From Diphasiastrum complanatum (taxonomy: Eukaryota; Streptophyta; Lycopodiopsida; Lycopodiales; Lycopodiaceae): 64,000 bases of DNA. Below the pieces are notes generated by a model. That model did no database searches. It worked only from the letters and a program-made list of their open reading frames with translations, and was not told where the DNA came from. Below are positions 22,692 through 33,655 of this stretch, in pieces; positions within the stretch are counted from its first letter, which is position 1, and the number at the start of each line of letters is the position of its first letter. The DNA is taken from contig CM055092.1 of NCBI GenBank assembly GCA_029204225.1, positions 40,886,016 to 40,950,015 on the forward strand, read 5' to 3'. Position numbers and translations under genes: made by a program.

Positions 22692-23131
22692 TGTTCACAG
22701 ATTCACTGAATTGGTGAACACGTTTTTTCTTTCGTTTTTTATCTTTTTCCTTTTCTTGAATTACTTACTTTTGTTGTTACGGTTCTTTGTGGTTCTTCTT
22801 CTTATTAGAACTGTTACAGAGCAGAAGCGTTACTCAGGTTTCATTACGTATTCCTAGCCTGTCAATGGGTAACTCAAATCCGATACTCAGCTACATGCAA
22901 GAAACCAATCATATAACCATCTACAGCTCAAGAAGATCAACGTTCAGCACAGAGAGTGATCCTACTACTAACTACTAAATCAGAGAACAATCAAGAACTA
23001 GATTAGCTACTGAAAACAAGATTCAAGAAACAAGAAACAAGATACCTAGCAACATTTTAACAATCTAAGAATCAAGAAACACTCATCACTTGATGCTTAG
23101 ATTACTCAAGAACAATCAAGAGCTGGCTGTA
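22692..23131 (-). repeat. Gypsy-1 5' LTR, truncated
   Basis: It matches 12364-12803 almost base for base and ends at CTGGCTGTA, after which the two copies part. The missing 667 bp correspond to the TATA-bearing upstream part, so this copy has lost its promoter. The break lies about 40 bp before the CACTACTC phrase at 23171. Confidence 0.88.
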
Positions 23132-23170
23132 CAGTTCCAGGTAACAGCCAGTCTATTACAAGGAATTAAT

Positions 23171-25432
23171 CACTACTCAAAAAAAAAAAACTAAGCAGAG
23201 GACCACTTGTAGGCAGCATATTATCCATATTGTGGAGTCCCGGAACTAAGCAAAGTGATCTATCAAACATGAAACCTAGCAGGTGCACTACAAAAGTTCA
23301 CTTGGTCTCATTTATTGATTTTTCCAAGAAGCTAGCAGCGACTTGTCCTTTCTTGGAGTGGCTAAACTTTGACACACGACTGTTCTCAGGTGTGCAACAT
23401 GAATGCCTGGTGTGTGTAGCTTATTCTACATTTGATGACGAGCTCCAGACATTTAAGATTCCTAGACACAAAGACAAGGATCCAATTCCTATATCACCAC
23501 ATATTCTAAACCACTTGGGGTTCCCAAATGAAGGAGAGCCTATGCACGGCAGAGGGCAATTTCTTCATAGGAATTACTTGATGCAGCTTTGTATGGAAGA
23601 CGGTGACAACAATGATGGTTACGCCGTCAAACTCATCTCGGATCCAGGACTTAGGGAAACGGCGAACCTACTTGCATTACTCACTGAGGTACAATCGTCA
23701 AGATTTGACAAGATTTCGAGCAGCACTTTATTTGCCCTATCATTTGGCTTGGAGGAACTTGTTACACGCCAGTTCATATGGGCAGAAAAGATAAGTATCA
23801 AATTATGTGCAGCGCTCAAAGCAAGAAAACCTCTCACAAAGTGCGAATATCTCCTGCATATGATCGTAAGCAAACATTACTTGGCTGAATTCCCTAACAT
23901 TCTCGCTCGAGTGCAAGAAAAATATCCAGATGTGCCACATACCACCTCAGCACGAGCTCATCACACCAAGAGGATAAAAGGGGGAGAGACAAAGGAAACA
24001 AGCAGGCCAGCACCCAAACAATGCCACATCACTAGCAAAAACACACCAATATCATCCACATGCGGCAAGGAAGCAGAGTTAGAGCCACAACGGTTAAAAA
24101 AGCATGATCATAGCCAACACAAAAAAGAACATTCAGAGAGCCACACACAAGGTGAAGACTCATCCAGCAACAACAAAGAGCACTTGCACAAATCCACCAT
24201 CCAGGGGTATGGAAATATCAACGAAATGGGAGACACAACACAATCACCCTATCCGATGCCTAAAGGCACCTCAACAGTGAAAATCACAAAAGTCATTGAC
24301 GAAGAATTGATTGCAATATCAAATCCTTCGACGACACATTCTGAGGCAAAGGAGATAGAGGCTAAACCTGGTGTCCCACTTGTTTCATTCATGGTAAATG
24401 ACCTACAAACCAAGGGTTTGAGCACTCTAGTGAGCATCATAAGCTTTGTTTTCTCTGTTTTCTTCACACATAATTCTATCAATGCACTTTCATCTCTTTT
24501 TCAAGGCTTGAATATTGAATTTGCATGTACATGTGCAGGAAGAGAGAGAGAGAAAAAAAAAAAAGACGATGGTGTCACATCCGCACTTCACATCCCATAT
24601 GCATCCCTTGAATGGTCCCCCAATTATGGATGTGTAAGCCTCATGCTCACAAGTGAACCCATGAGTTTTTTTGCATACTTGTTATTTCCAATAGAATTTC
24701 ATTTCGTTATTCATCAACCTTGCGATGAGAGCACATGGATCCAATGACTTCCACCTCACTCTCTTTCTTGTTTTGCTCTTTCTCTTTTTGAGATGATCAC
24801 ATATTAATCATTTTGTTATCTGCTTGATTGCATTGATTATGCATTGCAATTTAATCCATAGTCATTTGTGTTTTATTTTGTCACTTATTAGCTAGTGGTT
24901 GCAAGCAAATTCATATCAATTCAGCTTTATTAACAATTGCATTTTGTGGCGTTCTATCTAATTGTCATGCAAATCAATCATAATAGTAAAAAAATGGTCA
25001 TAGAGTTTTTAGATTTTTTCTATTTTTCAACAGTGTCGAAATCCGACACATTTAAAATCCGTCAGATTTCGACAAGAAAAAAAAACTTGTCTCCGACAAG
25101 ATTTTTTTCTTTTTTGTCAGAGTCCAATGGGTTCACACTTTTGCATGTCATATTCCAATATTTTAATCTGTCAGATTCCAATGGATAATTCGAGATTTAA
25201 CGGAATCCGACATCCCACATGGTCGTCGGCCACGTGGCATATTTTTTGAGAATATTTTTTGTCGGCCAGTTGTCGGCTGCCAGTTGTCGGTTTTGGTCTT
25301 GTCATCGAATAGCAACAAATTTTGACGACCCTATTGTGACACATTTTTTGATGCCCACGTCAATTCAAAAATAAATTAAAACACGATTTCACGTCGGAAA
25401 TCTTGTCAAAAATCTGGACAATTCTTGTAGTG
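23171..25432. mobile_element. Possible CACTA-type DNA transposon (right end supported)
   Basis: The right end reads CAATTCTTGTAGTG, the inverse of a CACTACAAGAATTG terminus. It is preceded (25030-25430) by many short GTCGGAAATC, TCCGACA and CGACAAG repeats in both orientations, typical of CACTA subterminal regions. A left CACTACTCAAAA lies at 23171, but it shares only CACTAC with the right end. The flanking triplets (AAT left, GAA right) do not form a 3-bp duplication, so the left boundary is uncertain. Confidence 0.45.
23230..24747 (+). CDS. Unrecognised 505-codon open frame
   Basis: This is the longest uninterrupted frame in the window. Residues 1-240 look like a folded domain (FLEWLNFDTRLFSG, LNHLGFPNEGE, YLLHMIVSKHYLAEFPN). 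Residues 245-350 are hydrophilic and His/Lys/Glu/Ser-rich (KKHDHSQHKKEHSESHTQGE), as in a disordered nuclear region. An intron may lie inside: a donor ATG|GTAAAT near 24391 and an acceptor ATGTGCAG near 24540 would remove the hydrophobic stretch VSIISFVFSVFF. I do not recognise the family. It lies inside the possible CACTA element, so it may be a transposon accessory protein or a captured gene. Confidence 0.5.
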   Translation: MWSPGTKQSDLSNMKPSRCTTKVHLVSFIDFSKKLAATCPFLEWLNFDTRLFSGVQHECLVCVAYSTFDDELQTFKIPRHKDKDPIPISPHILNHLGFPNEGEPMHGRGQFLHRNYLMQLCMEDGDNNDGYAVKLISDPGLRETANLLALLTEVQSSRFDKISSSTLFALSFGLEELVTRQFIWAEKISIKLCAALKARKPLTKCEYLLHMIVSKHYLAEFPNILARVQEKYPDVPHTTSARAHHTKRIKGGETKETSRPAPKQCHITSKNTPISSTCGKEAELEPQRLKKHDHSQHKKEHSESHTQGEDSSSNNKEHLHKSTIQGYGNINEMGDTTQSPYPMPKGTSTVKITKVIDEELIAISNPSTTHSEAKEIEAKPGVPLVSFMVNDLQTKGLSTLVSIISFVFSVFFTHNSINALSSLFQGLNIEFACTCAGREREKKKKDDGVTSALHIPYASLEWSPNYGCVSLMLTSEPMSFFAYLLFPIEFHFVIHQPCDESTWIQ

Positions 25433-25848
25433 GAAAAGTATTTATTGCGCTGTCAATTTCAAATTGTCAGGGCATTACCGTCCACAAATAAGTATATATA
25501 GACTTTAACAAACAGCTCTAATCCAAGTAATATAACTAAACCCATCATACCATTTATATCAGAAATAGTCGAAGTGTAACTAAAGGTTTAAACAAAAAGC
25601 AGTACACTTCAAAGGAAACCTCGTTAATGAAAGTTAAGCATCCACGAGTAGTAAATTCATGATCATTTCATGGCACTTCAACTTCTCATACCCGTTAGTA
25701 GCAACAACCATATTGAGAGGATTAGAAGACTGTTTACAAGAATTTTTTCATTGTTAACATTTAGAGTGTTGTACGAAGTCTAATCAAAAGAACTCAAGAC
25801 ATTCGTTTGAAACAAGCAAGTAAATTACGAGAGCATTTCTTAATTAGA

Positions 25849-25881
<33 letters not shown>

Positions 25882-26300
25882 TTGAGCTGAGCTTTGACCT
25901 TAGCAAAGCCCAAGCTGATCACCTGAGCTTTGAGTTCAACAAAGCCCTGGCTTGATCAGCCCAACATTTGTTGAGCTTGAAAGTGTGTGTGTGGGCTTTA
26001 GGGTAGGCTTTAGGGTTTAGGCATTAACCATAAACCTTAAACCCCTCTATTAAGTCCTTACTCCCACCCCATTTCTCTTAAATCGTAAACAATGTTCGTA
26101 AAATATTACCCCCCTCTCATAAACCCTAAACCTATTTCTTGTATGTTGTGTGTGTGGATTTGTGTGTTTGTATGCGTGTCTATATGAGTGTGCATGTGCA
26201 TGCATTGATTTCTCCAAAACTTGATATCTTTACAAATTTCTGGACTACTTTTAGGGTTATTGGCTTGGACAAAAGTTTATTTATGCTTGAATCATCGGTT
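25433..26300. other. Intergenic; GT microsatellite and telomere-like motifs
   Basis: A (GT)n run lies at 25849-25874. Between 25990 and 26130 there are several CTTTAGGGTTTAG, AAACCTTAAACCCC and AAACCCTAAACC phrases resembling the plant telomere repeat, on both strands and not in a clean array. No gene is seen. Confidence 0.6.
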
Positions 26301-26870
26301 TGGAAATTGGTTTGGTGCTACGGGTTTTTCTCAACGCGCAGCACAATACGAAACAGACGATAGGCAAAACGGACTCTATTCGACGATACTGGACCACTTC
26401 ACAAAAATGCCAATAAGTAGTCCATTCATTGTGCCCTAATGGTGTTCCTTTTGACAGGAAGGGCATTTTCAAAACAACAATGTTGAAATCGAACTGTAAC
26501 TAGTCTAGTGGATTCATGTCAAGCACACAAACTTGTGGCAACCTTTCGTCCGAAGTTTCGGGGCCATGCGACTGGATCCGACCAATTTTTGGTCCGACAG
26601 GCCTAACTTCCCTACACTACTTTCAAGGTTTCTGGATCGGACACATGTTTGTCAATGAGTACTATACCGTTTGGAATTTGGTTTGGTGTCACGAGTTCAT
26701 CTCAACATGCAGCATAGTATGGAATAGACGGCAGGCAAAACGGACTCCATACGGTGACACTGGACCACTTTTCATGAATGCCAAAAAGTAGTCCATTTAT
26801 TGTGCCCTAATGGCATTCCTTCTGACTCTGGCTCAAACGCACGTTTTTGTGAGCACTTAACCGTTTGGAT
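26300..26870. repeat. 360-bp repeat family, inverted orientation
   Basis: The reverse complement of the 5.3-6.6 kb units: GTAGTCCATTCATTGTGCCC at about 26416 and GTAGTCCATTTATTGTGCCC at about 26788 give a spacing near 372 bp. CAAAACGGACTC and ACTGGACCACTT phrases fall in between. One full and one partial unit are present. Confidence 0.75.
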
Positions 26871-27680
26871 GCTAAGGTCTTTGTACGTGTACATTTGTGA
26901 AAGAATATGGTAGTGACTTAAAAAAAAAAGCTAAAACATTCACGTATTTTAAATTTAAATCATTAATCCTTGGTTGATTATTTGGCAATTATTTTGTCTA
27001 GTCCTTTGAATCTATTTGTAATATTTCAAATTTGTACTTTCCTAAAAAAAGCATTGGCTGAGGTGTTGTGCAACCAATTGATCCCTAAATACTTTTGTTT
27101 GGTTATTATTTTGGAGGAACCCAAGCACATTTGCGATCCAAAATAGATGCCCTCCACTATTTTTTAGAAGCCAAAAATGCAACAAGACTTCTAATCTAAA
27201 TTTCATTTAGATCACCACACCACTTTATTTTTGTGGCTTTTGTGGGTTGTCTATTTTTTTATGGACCCAAATAAAACTCGCATTTCTCACCTTGCATATG
27301 TTGCAAGGTTGCAAGAAATCTTTTGTGAAAAATTTGAAGGTTCTCCAATTGTTGTTGGAGCTCCTAACATGTAAGGCCAATGAAATTCTTCAATTGACAA
27401 TGCATCTTTTAGATTCAGCAAACTGAGTTTTTGTTTTCCAAAAGAGTCCATCCACCAATGCCAATTAAATTCATCAAAAAATCGATAACTTGCTAGAATG
27501 CTTGATTCTAAAAAGTTTAATCAGGCACATGGATCAACCTCATGTTGTTCTTTTTGAGCCTTATGTTCTTCTAGACAAAGGAAGCATTGCTGCAAGTTTG
27601 ACTCAATGACCAAAAGGCACATCAAACAACAATTGAAGGAAACTAATTTGAATAGCTATGCAAAAATCTATCGCATTAGG
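26871..27680. other. AT-rich stretch, probable decayed continuation of the split minus-strand gene
   Basis: The minus-strand reading shows scattered plausible peptides without a continuous frame. Immediately to the right, at 27690-27758, lies the recognisable part of the gene split by Gypsy-2. Nothing else is seen. Confidence 0.35.
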
Positions 27681-27689
27681 TACCTGAAT

Positions 27690-27758
27690 AAAAGTTCAAA
27701 AATCATATATACGTATTAATGACACAACCAATTTTGGTGCATATGATTACTCGGCATT
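27690..27758 (-). pseudogene. Downstream piece of DUF7869-like gene split by Gypsy-2
   Basis: The minus-strand reading from 27758 gives AE, a stop, then SYAPKLVVSLI. Joined across the Gypsy-2 insertion, with one copy of the 5-bp duplication removed, it follows in frame after SLPMLQNN at 38953-38990. This matches how the family continues after its conserved H-x-H-D/E-x-I-D-Q-M-F segment. Confidence 0.5.
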
Positions 27759-28516
27759 TGTTGGAGGGTTTGCGGATCCCAAGGCAACCCTAATCCTAGT
27801 TAATAAGTGAGAGGGATTTGGCACCCTGTGTGTGTAAGTCCAACCCGATGATCACATAGTTATTTGATTAATTAGAATGATAATAAAAGGACTTTAGGCC
27901 TTTTTGCGGGACTTTTAATGTCGCAGGGCCTAAATGTCAAGTTAGTGAATAAAGTTGGGTTTCCCTCCAATTTTGATGGTTCCCACACTTTTTTAAATTT
28001 GAATAAAAAGAGAGGCAAGACTGGACCAATAGGATTCAGAGGCCAGGGTCCTCCTCTCTACTATAAAAAGGGACCAACTCGAGTTGTTCCTGATGTTCAT
28101 TTTCTCATTTCAATAAAGCAAATTGGTTCTCTTTAGAAATGGATTTATGAATGTCTTTGCTCTTCCTCTCTTCTCCTCCATTTCTCATGCTTTCTTTGGA
28201 TTTTGCTAATTGTTGGATCTTATTATTATTGGGATTGCTATTTTTTATGCTTTTTGTGAGACAGAAAGGGAGAGAGAGAAGAGTAAGGTTCTATCATTGT
28301 TGTGGATTTAGGGTTAATGGAAGTAGGGTTAATGGATGTAGTGTTAATGCTAGTGTTAATGGATGCTAGTGTTAGGTCCTCCATTCATGTTGAAATCTGA
28401 ACTATACTATCGCTCTCATGGGAACGAACCTACGTGTGACAACTAACTCCGTCTCTTTGATGCTAGATTGACTAGATCTTGGATTCAGGTTAGGCAAGGA
28501 AAGAAACCCACTACAA
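27759..28516 (+). repeat. Gypsy-2 5' LTR (758 bp)
   Basis: It starts TGTTGGAGGGTTTGCGGATC and ends GAAACCCACTACA. It is nearly identical to 38193-38952, the clearest differences being in the first 60 bp. The solo LTR at 45755-46506 is a third copy. Confidence 0.95.
28025..28070 (+). promoter_or_regulatory. LTR promoter: CCAAT and TATA boxes
   Basis: GACCAATAGG at about 28024-28033 is followed about 30 bp later by CTATAAAAAG at 28061-28070. CAATAAAG, a possible polyadenylation signal, lies about 40 bp further on. The spacing fits a U3-R boundary near 28095. The sites are conserved in the 3' LTR and the solo LTR. Confidence 0.7.
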
Positions 28517-28520
28517 TTTT

Positions 28521-28538
28521 GGCGCCGTTGCTGGGGAG
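28521..28538 (+). other. Gypsy-2 primer-binding site (tRNA-Asp type)
   Basis: TGGCGCCGTTGCTGGGGA lies four bases after the LTR. It fits the plant gypsy tRNA-Asp primer site with one difference. Confidence 0.9.
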
Positions 28539-28849
28539 CTACGCCAGTTTTTCAGTTTGCAGCATGTTTTGGTTGATGGTTAGCTTGCATTAGGCATCTT
28601 GTCATGGCATGAGTAGTGTTAAAACTGCATTGTAGGGTTAGTTTGGGATTGATTTTGCTATATTTGAGTGGATTTTCTTGTTTAAAATCTAATTTGATTA
28701 TTGAACAGGGAAAGCTATTCTGATCACCAATCTTAAGATCCATTTGGATCTGAGATATCAGAGAAAATAACAAAAATTGGTCAAATCTGTCAAATTTGGT
28801 CAAAAAGAGACAAAAAGCGTCATCAGAGCTCAGAACTTTTTACCCTCTT

Positions 28850-29520
28850 TCAGGAAACCTTTGTCGAGTTGCAAACACCTTCGGTTTTGTTTACAAAACC
28901 TTCAGTTTTAAGGGCAAAGATTAATTCTCAGCAGATTTTCAGAAACATCAGAAAAACCACCAAAAAACATAGAAAATTATCAAAATCCTAAACAATACAG
29001 AAAAAGAACCTTCGCCCAATTCACTATGCTTAGATGTGATTCAGATCTATCTACTGCCAGGTCGGCGAAGAATAATATCAAAAATAGAAAGGTTTCTAGA
29101 AGATCAGTTGTCATATTGTCATATTTTTGCCAAAAAAGTCACTTTTTTGCAAAATTATCAGTATTACTCTTGATCCTTCGCCAGAACCTTCGCCGAGTTT
29201 CCAAAATATTTTATTTATAGTAAACTACTATTTTTGAGTTCGATGAAGATTCATCTTGATCAAATCACAAAAAATCTTGATTTTTACCCTCGCTAGATTA
29301 CAAAAACTATAGTTTCTTGTGTCAGAAACCTTCGTCCAGTTGTCCATAATTTTATCTGTGTCAGACCTTCCATCTGAGAAGTCGACAAGGGTTATTTCCC
29401 AAGAAATTGCTAGAAAAGTGTTCAGAGAGTTTTTTATCCCAAACTAGCACTGTTGAACCTTCGCCAAGACAACCTTTGCCTAGAGAACCTTCGCCAGTCC
29501 TATTTTTAGTTTCTGATTTT
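28850..29520 (+). repeat. Dispersed GAACCTTCGCCGAG motif in Gypsy-2 leader
   Basis: About nine copies of (G/A)AACCTTCG(C/T)C(G/C)AG are scattered without fixed spacing, for example at 28854, 29007, 29173, 29184, 29325, 29453, 29472 and 29489. Frames in the leader are short. The same motif reappears in the integrase-ORF3 spacer (35300-35660). The rest of the leader (28540-29746) has no gene. Confidence 0.8.
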
Positions 29521-29746
29521 CCAGATCAAGTCTCTGTCAAAATTTGGATCAAATCTGATATATTCTGAATTAGACTCTGAGATATTTATCATTTTTGAGA
29601 AGTATCAATTGATCAAATTTTGGGTAGTTTTTCATCATATAAAGTCAGATTCTTGAAAAGTGGAATAGAGCTAGCAGATCTAATCTGAGATAGTTTTGGA
29701 AAAATCTATATCCAATCACATTATCGATTTGATCTAAGTTTGTAAG

Positions 29747-31132
29747 ATGGCTGCCCTTGGAGCTGCTCCTAGAGGTGCTCCACAGGAGGTCAATCGAATT
29801 ATTGTTCGAAGAGCACCCCGATTGGATCTACCCAAATATAATGGATTAATAGATCCAGTTAGATTTCTTCAAATCTATGCTGAATCCTATGAGGTCTATG
29901 GTGAGATCTATTCTCAAGATAAGCTTAAGCTGTATCCTATGGCCTTAACAGGCGCAGCACAAGATTGCTACTATAACCAAGATGAAACTGAGCGTATAGA
30001 TTGGGAGGTTGTTAAACGAGCCCTTATCACACGGTTCAAACCGTGAAAGTTTATGGAAGACCCTTTCCTACTTTTAAGTAAAATTAAAATGGGAAAGCGG
30101 GAAATGGTTCGAGATTACATCGAAAGGGTGAAATGTCTTAGATCTGAATGTGAGCCTGAGCTGATTAATGAAAATGCCATGATTATGTGGTTTTTGTCAG
30201 GTCTACCTAAATGGATCAGACGTGAATTGAAACGCCATAATGAGTTCGCACTTTTGCAAAATGCGATGGACGATGCAATTCGGGAGGAGGATGAAGATTC
30301 AGATGATGAGCCGCATGTCAGTATGTTGTCTTATATAGCAGGGAAGACTACTACGACATCCACCATTATTGCATCAACAAATGCCAATGCTACTGCAGAA
30401 ATGATGCTCAATGAGTTCGAGAAACTTGGGAAGACCCAGCAGAAATAGATGAAAAAGTTGCAGTTGCAATTTGATGAGAAGATCAAAGCATTAAGAAATT
30501 TCCACGGAGAAGCGAACAAGGAACTTGAGAAGTTTGCAAAGACTTTTCCTACTAGAGAAAATGTCTGGTGTTCTATTTGTATAGGAAATCACACAGTGAA
30601 CGAGTGTCCTCGATTGAAAAAACGAATGGAAATCAGTGTTTGCGATCTGTGTAATTCACCTAACCATGAGACTGCCTTTTGCAACTTCAACCCTCAGATA
30701 ATTCAGCAACAGTATGCCCAGATGGGATATCAAGATCCACAGTACGGAGGCAATCCAGCAGCAAGACTACGACAATCTACTCTTGGATACCCGGATCGTC
30801 TAGCTTTGCCTGCCCCACCAAAACACTTCGCTCCTCCTGCCAATTTGATGGAACCAGAACCTTACGGAAGTGCTGAGCAATGGAGCTATGGTAATGATCA
30901 GGAAGGTTGATCTTCAAAACAGTATGTCATTTATGTTGCCGCTCAGCAACAAGCCCCGAGAAATTAGGCCAGAGCACCACTTGGATGCTTTGCATGTGGA
31001 AAAAATCACAGAGTTGCAGAATGCCCAAATAAAAAAAAATTTGTACCATTCTGTCATGACTATGGATATGGGCATTGCTATAAAGACTGTTCAGCAAGAC
31101 CGAAGCCACCACCACCTACAACACCTGTAAAT
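29747..31132 (+). pseudogene. Gypsy-2 gag (capsid and nucleocapsid)
   Basis: It starts MAALGAAPRGAPQE. The capsid (retrotransposon gag) domain spans PKYNGLIDPVRFLQIY to IRRELKRHNEF. The nucleocapsid has four knuckle-like units: CSICIGNHTVNEC and CFACGKNHRVAEC (C-x2-C-x3-H-x4-C), CDLCNSPNHETAFC (x4 form), and CHDYGYGHCYKDC with Tyr in place of the second Cys. All pieces share one frame, broken by TGA at 30044, TAG at 30446, TGA at 30908 and TAG at 30965. The protein would package element RNA in cytoplasmic particles. Confidence 0.9.
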
Positions 31133-32095
31133 TTGATAACAATCATGCAAGGATCAGTAGCTCATAATAAACCAAGTGCACCATTGATGGTGGTCACTGG
31201 AGCACAAAAGCAAAAAGAACCAGTAGTGGATTTAGTACCTGCTGATTCTATACCATTGAATGATACACCAACAACATCGAAAGTCTATCCAAATCTTAAT
31301 GCAGAAAAACGAAGATATCAGGATATGCGACAATGGATTAAACATCTGCAAGAAGAAGAGGAACTTGAAGCTGCTAAAGTAACAACTGAAGTTCGGTCTT
31401 CACAGCCTCCAAGAAATTTATGTACGGATATGAATGATCAATTACATCATCACGAAGAACCCTTCAAGATGACTGAACCTGAAGCACCGCATACAGAATT
31501 ACTCATGAATATTTTTTCTAGCAAGATCAATATTTCTTTGGGAGAGTTCCTAAAGTTGGTGCCAAAAGCAAAAGAAGTCTTAGCGCAAAAGTTAGCTCAA
31601 GAAGAATCAGAAGACCATCAGGAGCCTCTTTTTCGTGTTGGATTTGAAGAATCTAATGATGTACTCCATGTTGGAGCCGCTTGGGAAAGTGAACAAAAGA
31701 ATATCACTCTGCCGATACAACATAGACAATTTTCTAAAGAAGCAGTCGTGATAGACGGCGGTTCAAGAGTTAACCTGATTTCTACAAAGCTATGTACAAA
31801 ATGGGGCCTTACAAAGATCAAGCCTGCTACTTTTGCTATTAAGCTAGCTGATCAAACGACGGTTCATCCACGAGGAATGGTGAAAGATATATCTGTCAGG
31901 ATTGCAGGAGTATAGTTCGTCATTACTTTCGTCATGATGGACTTACCAGAAGCACCAAACGTCTACCGAGTTCTCTTAGAACATCCATGGTTATGAGTTG
32001 CGCAAGTAATTCATAACTGGGATACCGGCAAAATCACTTTTGAAAGTCGTGAACGTGCAGTTAAAATTGATCCTACGACTTGGACTATCAAGCCA
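31133..32095 (+). pseudogene. Gypsy-2 protease region
   Basis: This is the same frame as gag. An acidic linker leads to the active-site region EAVVIDGGSRVNLIS (DGG where DSG or DTG is usual). It ends with NVYRVLLEHPWL, where the family has LLGRPWL. Stops are TAG at 31913 and TGA just after HPWL (about 31995). Degradation of GRPWL to EHPWL is two G-to-A changes. Confidence 0.8.
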
Positions 32096-33655
32096 GTGGT
32101 TCAAAAAGCGGATGACAATTCATCAATAACAGATCACACTTGTGATCGACCAGAGAAAAAATTGGGAGTTCATTACGATTTTCAAACGGATCCTGTTAAT
32201 TGGAACGAAGCTCTTGCAACAATTGATTGTACAACAAGATATATGTGTCAACAAGATATTCAATCAGAGATGAGCGAGATTTCCTTGTTAGATCGAACTT
32301 TGGATACGCCAATCATGTTTCCACTAAATGTGCTAAATGTAGTCTGGATATCAACGGAACCTATACCAGATCCAATTGAGGATGATCTCATACCAATGAG
32401 CCATGCCTTAACTTATGATGGCAATGCGAAACTTATGGATGAACAGATTCTACATCATATGGATCCGAGCAGATTTGGAGTGCGTAATGTTCCTGATGAA
32501 CCAACAATCAAATCGCCCAAAGCAGTTATATTGAAGGGAGACAGGATGACAGGTTCGATGACGAAGAAACAAGCAAAGCGACTTTATAATATGGTCTTGA
32601 AATGGGAAAATCTCCCTCAAAAGATCGATTTTAAGGAAGTGCCACCTCTATTGGATAAAGACAAAGGGAAAGTCAAGAATGATTCTTCAACTCAGATCTC
32701 CAGCAAGACATCATCATCTAGGAAGTCTTCACCTGTGAAGAAAGATTTATCATCCCGAAAGTCATCAGCTCCACGATCAATTCCTGCCAAGAAGACTAAA
32801 GGAAGAGCCAAGACAAGTCCTTCCGAAAAAGAACAAGCAAATGTAGTCTAGCATGATATGCCAGAGCATTTTAAACGTTATACACTGGATGATGTGGTTA
32901 TCATGTTACCTAAAGCACATCATGAACCTGAAGAACACATGCCGGAATCTAAAGAGGTTTACGATGGCCCAGCTAGAAAGCAACCAATGAATCTTGCAGA
33001 ACCAGGAGAACCGGAAAAGATTGTACAAGTGGAATCACAACTTACTCCTGAACAGTATCAAGCACTCTACTTGCTACTTAGTAAGTATCAAGATTGTTTT
33101 GCATGGACTTATCAAGATTTGAAGGGTATTCCGACATCAGTCATTGAACATACCATACCTTTAGTACCTGATGCAGTACCAAAGGTTACAAAGTTCTATC
33201 GCTGTAATCCTAATGTGGCAGATCTGATAAAGAAAGAACTTCAGAGATTGCTTGACGCCGATTTCATTTATGAGATCGAGCATACCGAATGGATTTCACC
33301 GATTGTCATTGTTCCTCAGAAAAATGGGAAATTGCGAATTTGTGTGAATTTTAAAGCATTGAATAAAGTGACACGGAAGGATCACTTTCCGTTACCTTTC
33401 ACTAAAAGCATTTTGGATCGCCTTGCTGGAGCGGAAGCTTATAGTTTCCTGGATGGATTTAGTGGTTACAACCAGGTTAAGATTGCACCTGCCAATCACC
33501 ACAAAACTGCTTTTGCAACAGAATGAGGCACCTATGCTTACAAAGTAATGTCGTTTGGACTCTGTAGTGCACCAAGTTCATTCCAAAGAGTAATGCAATT
33601 TGCCTTTAAAGATTATCTGCATAGATTTCTTGATATTTACTTGGACGACTTATTA
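32096..33655 (+). pseudogene. Gypsy-2 spacer and reverse transcriptase (C-terminally deleted)
   Basis: The spacer carries VNWNEALATIDC and a Ser/Lys-rich stretch (SSRKSSPVKKDLSSRKSSA), then a TAG at 32849. The RT begins MPEHFKRYTLDDVVIMLP. It shows WISPIVIVPQKNGKLRICV, SFLDGFSGYNQVKIAP, a TGA at 33524 in place of Trp, SFGLCSAPSSFQRVMQFAF and the catalytic YLDD in DIYLDDLLL. Immediately after YLDDLLL it jumps to the end of RNase H, so the RT thumb and nearly all of RNase H are absent. Confidence 0.9.

Larger units (their letters stand above)
12364..23131 (-). mobile_element. Gypsy-1: Ty3/gypsy LTR retrotransposon, degenerate
   Basis: Minus-strand order: truncated 5' LTR (22692-23131), PBS (22681-22689), leader with a 24-25 bp motif array, zinc-knuckle gag remnant, protease, spacer, RT, RNase H, integrase, second motif array, ORF3 and the 3' LTR (12364-13470). 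Several frameshifts and stops interrupt every enzyme, and the capsid part of gag is missing. The tRNA-Asp-like PBS, lack of a chromodomain and the protease-RT spacer shared with Gypsy-2 place both elements in the same clade; an Athila/Tat-like affiliation is an inference. Confidence 0.9.

Noticed and set aside
23171-25432. A fully bounded CACTA element
   Set aside because: The ends share only CACTAC, and the flanking triplets do not match, so only the right terminus is claimed.
28151-28369. 72-codon frame MSLLFLSSPPFLML with a signal-peptide-like start, identical at 38588-38806
   Set aside because: It lies in both LTRs of Gypsy-2 and is therefore duplicated with the LTR; nothing suggests a secreted protein.
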